Origin: Desulfacinum infernum DSM 9756
GTDB lineage: Bacteria; Desulfobacterota; Syntrophobacteria; Syntrophobacterales; DSM-9756
Reading direction: 5' to 3'
NCBI RefSeq assembly: GCF_900129305.1
Contig: NZ_FQVB01000018.1
Coordinates: 1-64,000, forward strand
Length of the DNA: 64,000 nt
Position 1 is the first letter of the stretch. Every line of letters starts with the position of its first letter. The notes below the pieces were generated by a model that made no database searches, was not told where the DNA came from, and worked only from the letters and a program-made list of their open reading frames with translations. The position numbers were made by a program, and so were the translations under genes. This document shows, piece by piece, positions 44,386 through 51,811 of this stretch.

Positions 44386-45729
44386 TCAGTCTTCCAGCTT
44401 GTACTCTTTGATTTTTCGATAGAGGGTGCGGCGGCTGATCCCCAGGGCTCGGGCCGTTTCCGCCTTGTTTCCACCGAAAAGGGCCAGAATCTTTTGAATA
44501 TGAAGACGTTCCATGTCCTGAAGGGAAAGGCATTGGAAGGGATGGGCGCCGGCGGGGTGCAGGTCGCCTGTCAGTTCCCGGGGGAGGCTGTTGGGCAGGA
44601 TGAGTCGGTTTTCGCTCAGAATGACGCATCGCTCCAGAACATTCCTCAGTTCCCGCACATTCCCCGGCCAGTGGTAGGCCATGAGATGGGCCAACGTCTC
44701 GTCCGCAACCCGGTAGGGTGTCCTCGGCCCGCTGAGAAGGCCCAGGAGATGCTCCACAAGCAGAGGGATGTCCTCTCGCCGGTCCCGCAATGGAGGCAGG
44801 TGAATGTGGAAAATGTTCAGCCGATGATAAAGCGCTTCATGGAACCGCCCGGCATCCACTTCGGCCTTGAGGTCCCGATGGGTGGCGAAAAGGAATCGTA
44901 CGTCCACGCGGCGTTCCTGCTGTTCCCCGACGCGCCGGTACCTCTTGGTCTCCAGTAGCCGAAGCAAAGCCCCTTGCAAGTCCAACGGCATATCGCCGAT
45001 TTCGTCCAGAAAGAGCGTTCCCCCATCGGCCAGAGCGACCAGCCCGTCACGCGTTTCCACGGCACCGGTGAAGGCCCCCTTGGCGTAGCCGAAAAGCTCG
45101 CTTCGAAGCAGATCTTTTTGGAGTGCCGCGCAGTTCTTGACCACGAAGGGACGATCGCAGCGGCGACTGAGAGCGTGGATGGTGCGGGCCACCACGTCTT
45201 TTCCCGTGCCGGATTCACCTGTAATGAGCACGGACGTGTCATGGGGGGCGACTTTTTCGGCGAGCCGGGCCACCTGACGCATGGCGGCCGATCGGCCCAC
45301 GAGACGCGGGGCTTCCGTTTCCCTACGCCCTTGCTGCAGGCGGCGGTTCTCTCTTTTGAGACATACCCTCTCAAAGGCCTTGTCCAAGACCACTTCCAGC
45401 CGTTCCAGCTCGAAGGGCTTGGTAATGTAGTCATAGGCTCCCAGCTTCACGGCCTTGAGAGCACTCTCAATAGTGCCGTATCCTGTGATCAGGATGACTT
45501 CCACGTCCGGGAGTGTTTGTCGAAAGGTGCTCAAAAGGTCCAATCCGTCGCCGTCGGGGAGTCGGATGTCGGCGACGATCACATCGAAGGTTTCCTCTCG
45601 CACCAGCTTCTTGGCTGCAGCCACGCTATCGGCTGTCAGAACGGTGCGGTGAGGAGCGGCCAATTCCCGCTCCGCCAGCTTTCGGATCGATACCTCATCG
45701 TCAATGACCAATACGCGCATGGGCTTCAT
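44386..45729 (-). CDS. NtrC-family sigma-54 response regulator
   Basis: A 447-residue response regulator. The receiver domain (about 1-120) has the paired acidic residues in VLVIDDEVSIRK, phosphoacceptor Asp in DVIVADIRLPDGDG, and YDYITKPFE. The AAA+ domain follows: VLITGESGTGKD (Walker A), SELFGYAKGAFTGAV (GAFTGA loop), GTLFLDEIGDMP (Walker B). A C-terminal Fis-type helix-turn-helix ends it (GGNKAETARALGISRRTLYRKIKEY). ATG 45729 overlaps the sensor kinase stop by four bases (ATGA). It should activate sigma-54 promoters of the adjacent alcohol dehydrogenase and AOR genes. Confidence 0.95.
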   Translation of the reverse strand: MKPMRVLVIDDEVSIRKLAERELAAPHRTVLTADSVAAAKKLVREETFDVIVADIRLPDGDGLDLLSTFRQTLPDVEVILITGYGTIESALKAVKLGAYDYITKPFELERLEVVLDKAFERVCLKRENRRLQQGRRETEAPRLVGRSAAMRQVARLAEKVAPHDTSVLITGESGTGKDVVARTIHALSRRCDRPFVVKNCAALQKDLLRSELFGYAKGAFTGAVETRDGLVALADGGTLFLDEIGDMPLDLQGALLRLLETKRYRRVGEQQERRVDVRFLFATHRDLKAEVDAGRFHEALYHRLNIFHIHLPPLRDRREDIPLLVEHLLGLLSGPRTPYRVADETLAHLMAYHWPGNVRELRNVLERCVILSENRLILPNSLPRELTGDLHPAGAHPFQCLSLQDMERLHIQKILALFGGNKAETARALGISRRTLYRKIKEYKLED

Positions 45730-46919
45730 GGCATTTTCCTGAAAACCACCCGGAATGCGGATCCTTGGCCCGGTTCGCTTTCCACTTCCATGGAGGCCTG
45801 ATGAGCCTCGGCGATGGAATAGCACATGGAAAGACCCATGCCGGTCCCCCTGCCCACGGGCTTGGTGCTGTAAAAGGGTGCGAAAATCTTGTCGAGACTT
45901 TCCGGATCGATCCCACATCCGGTGTCTCGAACTTCCAGGCATACCATCTGATCGCCGCGCACGTACGTGCGCACGAGCACGGTTCCCCCCGAATCGTGGA
46001 GAGCATCCAGGGCGTTGAGCAAGAGGTTGAGAAGGAGCTGTTTGAGTTCCGAGGGCGCGCCACGGATTGCCGGCAGATCTTCGGCAAGCTCTTGTTCGAG
46101 ACGAACGTTGGGCATCTCCTTGAGGCGGTGACGGACGAGCTTCAGCGTCTCCCCGACGCACTGGTTCAGATTGAGGGCCGAAAGGGTCCCGGAATACGGC
46201 CGACTGAAGCTGAGCAGGCCCTGGACGATTTCCCGGCAGCGTCCGCATTCCTCCACGATAATCTCCGTGTATTCCTCCAGACTGGCGCGGAAATCGTCGG
46301 GCAGCCGGTCTCGAACGTCCGGAAGGCGTTTTCGGATGGCCTGGGCGAATCCCAGGATGGCCGTCAACGGATTGTTGATTTCGTGGGCCACTCCGGCGGC
46401 CAGCAGTCCCACGGTGGACATCTTTTCGGCGTGGTTCAGTTGAGCCTGGTACTGGCGTTCCACCGTCACGTCTCTTTTGAGCAATAAAATGTGACAGGGC
46501 CGACCTTGAGGGTCTCTCAAGGGCGAAGCCGTGATTTCGAAATGACGGGTGACGCCGGCAATGGTCACCATGTGTTCCTGCCGACACAGGCGATTGCTTT
46601 GCAAGGCGATGTGGGCCGGACACGGGGTGCATGGAGCCTCGGCGCCTCGAAAGACGTTGTGGCAGATGCGCCCGACCGGCGAACTGCCTCCGAACACGTC
46701 GTAAAAGGCGCGGTTGACCGAGGTGATTCGTCCTTCGGGGGTGATTACCGCCATAACATCCGTAATACCATCGAGAATGGCCTGGATTTGCTGGCGTCGT
46801 CGTTCCAACTCCCGGGTGGAGGCATGGAGTTGGGCGATCTTTTCCTGGGCTTCGCGGAAAAAACCCAATTTGGAGTACTCAATGCCGATCAGATCTTCAA
46901 GGGAGGGGGGAGCTTTCAT
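45726..46919 (-). CDS. PAS-containing sensor histidine kinase (NtrB-like)
   Basis: A 397-residue soluble kinase, no transmembrane segment. Residues about 25-45 are a coiled coil and about 45-160 a PAS domain (ILDGITDVMAVITPEGRITSVNRAFYDVFG; an adjacent Cys-rich CHNVFRGAEAPCTPCP resembles the Cys-rich PAS of redox or metal sensors). HisKA has LAAGVAHEINNPLTAILG with the phosphorylated His. HATPase has LLLNALDALHDSG, DTGCGIDP and GRGTGMGLSMC. ATG 46919 overlaps the previous dehydrogenase stop by one base (TGATG), and its own stop overlaps the regulator start. A typical two-component pair, in one operon with the dehydrogenase. Confidence 0.93.
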   Translation of the reverse strand: MKAPPSLEDLIGIEYSKLGFFREAQEKIAQLHASTRELERRRQQIQAILDGITDVMAVITPEGRITSVNRAFYDVFGGSSPVGRICHNVFRGAEAPCTPCPAHIALQSNRLCRQEHMVTIAGVTRHFEITASPLRDPQGRPCHILLLKRDVTVERQYQAQLNHAEKMSTVGLLAAGVAHEINNPLTAILGFAQAIRKRLPDVRDRLPDDFRASLEEYTEIIVEECGRCREIVQGLLSFSRPYSGTLSALNLNQCVGETLKLVRHRLKEMPNVRLEQELAEDLPAIRGAPSELKQLLLNLLLNALDALHDSGGTVLVRTYVRGDQMVCLEVRDTGCGIDPESLDKIFAPFYSTKPVGRGTGMGLSMCYSIAEAHQASMEVESEPGQGSAFRVVFRKMP

Positions 46920-48061
46920 CACCAAGCCTCTTCGCAAATGCCCAGAAGGTCCGCCCAAGTGGCGGGTCTGGGGTTGGTTAACAGACAGGCATCGTTGGCT
47001 GCCATGCGGCACAAATCCGGCAATTGGGACGGTTCCGGCACCAAATCCCGAAGTCGATGTTTCATCCCCAAAGAGGCGAAAAGGGTTTCCAGTCTGTCGA
47101 TGCCCGCAAGGGCCGCCTTGCGGTCGTTTCGAAGGTCTTTGCCGGTCAAAACTCTTCCTATCTGAGCCATCTTGGGCAGCGTGGCTTCCAGATTGTACCT
47201 CATAACGCTGGGGAGCAGTACCGGATGGACCTCGCCATGAAGTACATCGAACATGCCTCCCAGGGAATGGGCCAAAGCGTGGTCCGCGCCCAGGCTGGCG
47301 TTGCTGAAGGCCATGCCTGCGGCGGTGCTGGCGATGCTCAGGGCTTCCAAGACTTCCGGGGAGGGATCCCGGGCGGCCAAGGGGAGTTGCCTGCCGATGA
47401 TTTCAATGGCCTTCAAGGACTGGAGCTCCGTAAAAGGCGAAGCAATTACGGATACGTACGATTCGACGGCATGGGCCAAAGCGTCCACGGCGGCGGCCAG
47501 AATCAGATGACGGGGTTTGGTGGCCAACACGTTGGGGTCGATGATGGAGATGTTGGGGACCAAAGTGCGGCTGACAATGGTCATCTTGAGGTGTCGGTGG
47601 GTGTCGGTGATGATGGCGAACTGGGAGATGTCCGATCCGCTGCCTGCGGTGGAAGGAAGGAAGACCATGGGGGGGAGCGGCCGATGGACCCGATTGGCTC
47701 CCTCGTAGTCGTGAATCGTTCCGCCGTTTCCCACCACCACGGCGATGCCTTTGGCGGCGTCCATGGGGCTGCCGCCACCCAGGGCGATGATCACATCGGC
47801 CTTGTGTTCGGCGTAGAAGAGAGCCCCGTGCGCCACCTGAGTGTCGCGGGGATTGCTGACCACGTCTTCAAAATAGCACCATTCCAAGCCTTCCCGGGCC
47901 AGCACATCAAAAAGGGTCGATACCCATCCGGCCTCTCGAAGCCCCGGATCACTGACCACCATGGGCTTTTCCGCTCCCAGGCGCTTGGCGCAGAGCCCGG
48001 CGTACTTGAGAGCGCCCCGGCCGAAGATGATTTCAGGGATGGAAAATTTGGTGATCTCCAT
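46919..48061 (-). CDS. adh: Iron-containing alcohol dehydrogenase, second
   Basis: A 380-residue Fe-ADH, clearly different from the one at 42836. It starts MEITKFSIPEIIFGRGALKYAG and has IIALGGGSPMDAAKGIAVV, FLPSTAGSGSDISQFAII, and metal-binding AAVDALAHAVESYVSV and LGADHALAHSLGGMFDVLHGEVHPVLLP. Alcohol to aldehyde (or reverse) with NAD(P). AAAAGGAAAAG precedes ATG 48061; the first 29 bases overlap the end of the upstream glycosyltransferase gene. Overlap with the sensor kinase gene shows it is co-transcribed with the two-component system. Confidence 0.95.
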   Translation of the reverse strand: MEITKFSIPEIIFGRGALKYAGLCAKRLGAEKPMVVSDPGLREAGWVSTLFDVLAREGLEWCYFEDVVSNPRDTQVAHGALFYAEHKADVIIALGGGSPMDAAKGIAVVVGNGGTIHDYEGANRVHRPLPPMVFLPSTAGSGSDISQFAIITDTHRHLKMTIVSRTLVPNISIIDPNVLATKPRHLILAAAVDALAHAVESYVSVIASPFTELQSLKAIEIIGRQLPLAARDPSPEVLEALSIASTAAGMAFSNASLGADHALAHSLGGMFDVLHGEVHPVLLPSVMRYNLEATLPKMAQIGRVLTGKDLRNDRKAALAGIDRLETLFASLGMKHRLRDLVPEPSQLPDLCRMAANDACLLTNPRPATWADLLGICEEAW

Positions 48062-49403
48062 GGTCTTTTCCTTTTGGGAGAAAGGTTCTGATCGGAAGGG
48101 CCCGGCCCTTGTAGTAGCGTTGATAGAGGGTGGCGTTGGAAAGGCCCAGGAAGTGGGCGAAGAGCGTCAGGTGGTTGCTGATCGATGCGCGCAGGATCCC
48201 GCGGTCCAGGTAGCGGCGCGGAGAGGTGAAAATCGTTTCCGGCAGGAAAAGCAGGCGTCCGTGGCTCCGGCAGGCCCTGGCGAAGTCCACGTCTTCCATG
48301 AGAAAGGGCCGGGCGAAGCCCCCGACGGCATCGAAGACGTCTCTTCGGCAGAAAAGCCCCTGATCTCCATAAGGCAGCCGAAAGATCCGGGTCCTTCCAT
48401 TGGCCCAGGCGGCGATGGCGTCCAGCGCCCGGTTCGTGGGAGAAAAGCCCAACCGGAAGCAGCCCAGGGAAAAGCGCACATCCAGCATGATCTTTCGCAC
48501 CTGGTAGGCGGCGGAAGGGCCGGGAAGGCAGTCGTCGTGCAGGAACCAGAGGATATTTCCCGAGGTGGTCCGGGCGCCGTGGTTCAACTGCCGGCCGCGC
48601 CCCGGAGGACTTTCCAGCCAGAGAACCCCGTCGCTTCGCCGGGGCGGCGCCTGGGCTCCGGAAACGCCTCGGACCACGCACAGTTCGTCTCCCGGCCAGA
48701 GGATCTTCCGGAGGCCTTGGATCCACGGCATGAGTTGATGACGGGGGGCCAGGGTGGGAACGACCACCGAGACGGTGGAAGAAAAGGCCCAGTGGCGCCT
48801 CAGGGCCGAAAGATCCTCCGGCCGGTCCACATCCCGGCGAGCGGGCAGGAGCCTCGTGGCGAGCCCTTCCGATTTCAGGGCTTTCAGGGTCCTCTCCAGC
48901 ACGTCGGAAGTGCCCCATTGCGGGTCTTGGAAGGCCGCGGGGCAGGGGCGTCGCAGTCCCACGGCATAGAACCCGCCGTCTTCGGCCGGTCCCAGCACCG
49001 CCTCGGCCCCATCCAGAGCCCGAAAGGCGCCTTGCAGGTCTTGCGCGTTCACATCCGCGAGATCCGATCCCAGCAGGAGAACCCGGTCGTAGCCTCGGAG
49101 GAAAAGTTTCCGGAAAGCGAGGGCCATGCGTTCACCCAAATGGTCGCCTTCCTGGGGAAACACCGCCCAGGGGATGGAAAAACGGTCCCGGAAGGTCGGG
49201 ACGCTTTCCGCCGGCGTCACCGCCGCGAAGACGTCCGTTCGGGGGGCGGTTGTTCGGAAATCCTCGATCAAGCCCAAGGCGAAACGAAGGAGCCTTTCGT
49301 AGAGATTGCAGGCGGCCCGATCTCCGATGTGCTTGGCCAGCCGTGTTTTGACTCGACCCGGTTCGGGGTTGCGCGCGAAGAGAATGAGAGCGTTTCGGTT
49401 CAT
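48033..49403 (-). CDS. Fused TIGR04282-type / TIGR04283-type glycosyltransferase
   Basis: A 456-residue two-domain protein. Residues 1 to about 200 match the TIGR04282/DUF2064 nucleotidyl- or glycosyl-transferase family (ALILFARNPEPGRVKTRLAKHIGD, VLLLGSDLADVNAQDL, VLGPAEDGGFYAVGL). Residues about 205-456 match TIGR04283-type GT2 transferases (VSVVVPTLAPRHQLMPWIQGL, LWFLHDDCLPG, GDQGLFCRRDVFDAVGGFARPFLMEDVDFARACRSHG). These are usually two neighbouring genes, associated with rSAM/selenodomain proteins; here they are one polypeptide. ATG 49403 shares its last base with the preceding membrane gene's stop. Substrate unknown. Confidence 0.88.
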   Translation of the reverse strand: MNRNALILFARNPEPGRVKTRLAKHIGDRAACNLYERLLRFALGLIEDFRTTAPRTDVFAAVTPAESVPTFRDRFSIPWAVFPQEGDHLGERMALAFRKLFLRGYDRVLLLGSDLADVNAQDLQGAFRALDGAEAVLGPAEDGGFYAVGLRRPCPAAFQDPQWGTSDVLERTLKALKSEGLATRLLPARRDVDRPEDLSALRRHWAFSSTVSVVVPTLAPRHQLMPWIQGLRKILWPGDELCVVRGVSGAQAPPRRSDGVLWLESPPGRGRQLNHGARTTSGNILWFLHDDCLPGPSAAYQVRKIMLDVRFSLGCFRLGFSPTNRALDAIAAWANGRTRIFRLPYGDQGLFCRRDVFDAVGGFARPFLMEDVDFARACRSHGRLLFLPETIFTSPRRYLDRGILRASISNHLTLFAHFLGLSNATLYQRYYKGRALPIRTFLPKGKDHGDHQIFHP

Positions 49404-51373
49404 CAGTAGGCCAGGCTTCCCAAAGAGCGCATGATGAGTGTGAAACCCATGGCGAGCATGCCCATGAGGCCCATACCGCAGGAGAATCCCGCCAGGAGCA
49501 CCGGGGCGTACTGGCGCCAGGCGAGGCCGTATTTCTTCACGAAGTAGTAGCGCCCCAGCAGGGCTCCGATCACTTCCAGGAAGATCCCGTGCGGAGTGGA
49601 CTGGCCCAGCCCCCGCACCACGCCGTAGATGAGAAGAATGGGCCATCCCAAGGCGCTCAAGGCCCAGTAAGCCACACTTCCCAGTCCCAGACCCCAGAGC
49701 ACGTAATCGACCTTGAGGGCCTCGAAGAAGGGGGAATAGCCTTCCAGGGTGGCGCTTTGCAGCAGCAGGGTGTTCAACGCCTGCAGATGCCACAATTCCT
49801 GGGCGTAGGGGTACTGGTTGGAAGGGATGGGCGCGAGCCTCCAGATGTATTGGGAAAAGAGGAGGCTTGCAATCATCACCACGGGAAAGACCAGGATTTC
49901 CGCCTTGATGATGCTCCGAAAGCTGGTGCCCGTGAGCTCAATTTCGCGCCACCGCACCGTGGCCTTTCCGTAGTTGTGGAACGGAATGGGGGCGTACCAG
50001 ATGCCGATCCCGTGGTAGCCGAAGAACTTGGAGGCCGCGATGAAACTCACCTCCCGCACCATGGGAAGACTCACGAACTGGCCGGCGATGCCTTCCATCC
50101 GGGCGGACACGTAGCTGATGAAGGGGGTGTAGATGAATCCGTAGGCGACCAGGAAAATCCAGGGGAATCCGGGCACCAGGATGGAGGAGACGACCACGTA
50201 GGCCGTGGTGGAGGCCACGTAGATGCCGATGGCGATCCAGATGTTGAAGTCCCCTCGGCCCGGCGGCGGGGTGAAGATCCTTTTCACGCGCTCGCGAAAC
50301 GGCGCCATTTCGGAACTGCGGAGGCTCTGAACCACCTGAAAGATTCCGATGAAGGCGATGGCCAAGCCGATTCCGATGCCGAAGCTCATGTAGAAGTCGA
50401 AGTTGTTGGCAAAGACCGTATCCACGGTTCCCATGCCCTTGTGCCACCGGTGGAGGATCCCGGCGCGGTAGAGGATCGGATTGGCCACCAGGGTGATGAA
50501 AAAGCCCACCAGACCGCCTATGACGGCCCAGAAGGGCAGGACCATGCCCACGAAAAGAAGCCCCAGGTCCAGCTGGATGCCTGTGGCCACGGCCGGCAGG
50601 ATGTCCTCGGTCACGGGCGTCAGCTCGATCCAGGGAATGGGAAGGATCCTCAGGGGCTCCGATAGAAAGACCCCCGATGCCGCGGGAACCAGCACGTAGA
50701 GGGCCCCGAAGGCCAGCCCGATCATCCCGCCCACGGAAAAGAGCCGCCATTTCCAGCCCGTTTCCTTCTTCTCGGCCGATTCCGCCAGGGCCATGTTGCC
50801 CAAGGCGCCCACGGGGGCCATGGGGAAGGGCAGTTTTTCCACATCCGAGGTGAGTCGATACAGCGCATAACCCAACCCGAAATGGTCCACCGCCTGGATC
50901 AGTTCGAAGCCCACCATGAGCAGGATGGGAATGAGCCAGTCCCGGTGGAAAAAGGTTCGTTCCACCAGGGATTCGGACCCCGGCTGGGGGGCCACCCAGG
51001 TGGGGATGTACTGGGTGAGGCCCAGCATGCGGGCCGCTTCCGACTGCACCAGGTACTGGTTCCAGAGAAGCCCCGAAAAAGGGGAGGCCATGGCCGCTCC
51101 GGCCATGTAGTAGAGCACGAAGATTTCCTGCTGGCTCAGTTTCGTGTAGGCCCGCTTGGCCACCTCGGCAAAGAGGATGATGGTGACCCACCGGGCCGCC
51201 GGGCCGATGCCCGTTCCGATGACCAGCCCCAGGTACATGGATCCGGGCATCATCAGAAAGCCTATGAAGATGGCGCCTAGGACCGATTTCCAGCCGAACC
51301 CGTCTTCGAATTTTTCGGGAGGCTGCAAGAGGTCTCGGTATTCTTTGAGTTCCTTGTCTTCAACCATCGGCAT
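49403..51373 (-). CDS. Large polytopic membrane protein, OPT-transporter-like
   Basis: A 656-residue integral membrane protein with around 14 hydrophobic segments. Blocks such as AIFIGFLMMPGSMYLGLVIGTGIGPAARWVTIILFAEVAKRAYTKLSQQEIFVLYYMAG, FPMAPVGALGNMALAE, and PTGQ-less C-terminal helices resemble oligopeptide transporter (OPT/YSL) type proteins of thermophiles and anaerobes. Substrate unknown. A second large membrane gene lies about 440 bases upstream, and both proteins share an LSxQExFxLxxM motif. ATG 51373, or ATG 51367 with GGCGAGG upstream, is the start. It heads the next part of the minus-strand cluster with the ABC genes. Confidence 0.65.
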   Translation of the reverse strand: MPMVEDKELKEYRDLLQPPEKFEDGFGWKSVLGAIFIGFLMMPGSMYLGLVIGTGIGPAARWVTIILFAEVAKRAYTKLSQQEIFVLYYMAGAAMASPFSGLLWNQYLVQSEAARMLGLTQYIPTWVAPQPGSESLVERTFFHRDWLIPILLMVGFELIQAVDHFGLGYALYRLTSDVEKLPFPMAPVGALGNMALAESAEKKETGWKWRLFSVGGMIGLAFGALYVLVPAASGVFLSEPLRILPIPWIELTPVTEDILPAVATGIQLDLGLLFVGMVLPFWAVIGGLVGFFITLVANPILYRAGILHRWHKGMGTVDTVFANNFDFYMSFGIGIGLAIAFIGIFQVVQSLRSSEMAPFRERVKRIFTPPPGRGDFNIWIAIGIYVASTTAYVVVSSILVPGFPWIFLVAYGFIYTPFISYVSARMEGIAGQFVSLPMVREVSFIAASKFFGYHGIGIWYAPIPFHNYGKATVRWREIELTGTSFRSIIKAEILVFPVVMIASLLFSQYIWRLAPIPSNQYPYAQELWHLQALNTLLLQSATLEGYSPFFEALKVDYVLWGLGLGSVAYWALSALGWPILLIYGVVRGLGQSTPHGIFLEVIGALLGRYYFVKKYGLAWRQYAPVLLAGFSCGMGLMGMLAMGFTLIMRSLGSLAY

Positions 51374-51437
51374 CCTCGCCTTGGGCTGTCCTGACCGAGT
51401 GATATTTCCTCCGGGTTTATCTGCCCCCGTGCGCTTA

Positions 51438-51510
51438 CCGGGCGGGGATAAACCCCGCCCCTACTCAACAGGTCCATCTGTCATTGTAGGGGCGGGCTTT
51501 ACGCCCGCCC
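51438..51510. repeat. Dispersed palindromic repeat family A, copy 3
   Basis: CCGGGCGGGGATAAACCCCG and GGGGCGGGCTTTACGCCCGC, about 25 bases apart, in the same order as copy 2 (5350-5424). It lies in the 438-base gap 51374-51811 between two membrane-protein genes. Confidence 0.8.
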
Positions 51511-51664
51511 TTCAGAACCTGTCCATGAAAAAGAATCGTCCACTTGAGGTCGAAATCATGCTGGCCGCGCAACAATCCGAGAGCACGTTTCTTTCACATT
51601 AACGACCATGGCGTGGCACGCCACCCCGCCGGGATGAAAGAGTGGGCCGGAGCAAGGGGCCTTT

Positions 51665-51754
51665 GTGGGAGCGCCGCAAGGCGCGATTTGCTTTGCGTGA
51701 TCGCGCGGCTGTTGAATGGCCGCCCACCCTCATCGCGGCTTTCGCCGCTCCCAC
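51665..51754. repeat. Inverted repeat in the intergenic gap
   Basis: GTGGGAGCG (51665-51673) and CGCTCCCAC (51746-51754), with further internal palindromes (CGCCGCAAGGCGCG and CGCGGCTTTCGCCGC). It resembles the common 'GTGGGAGCGGCTTTAGCCGCGAT'-type repeat, shown here only in part. Confidence 0.6.
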
Positions 51755-51811
51755 ACACCAGACTTTCACATTTGCGTCTATTTGCGTTCATTCGCGGTTC
51801 TCTTTAGTCCG

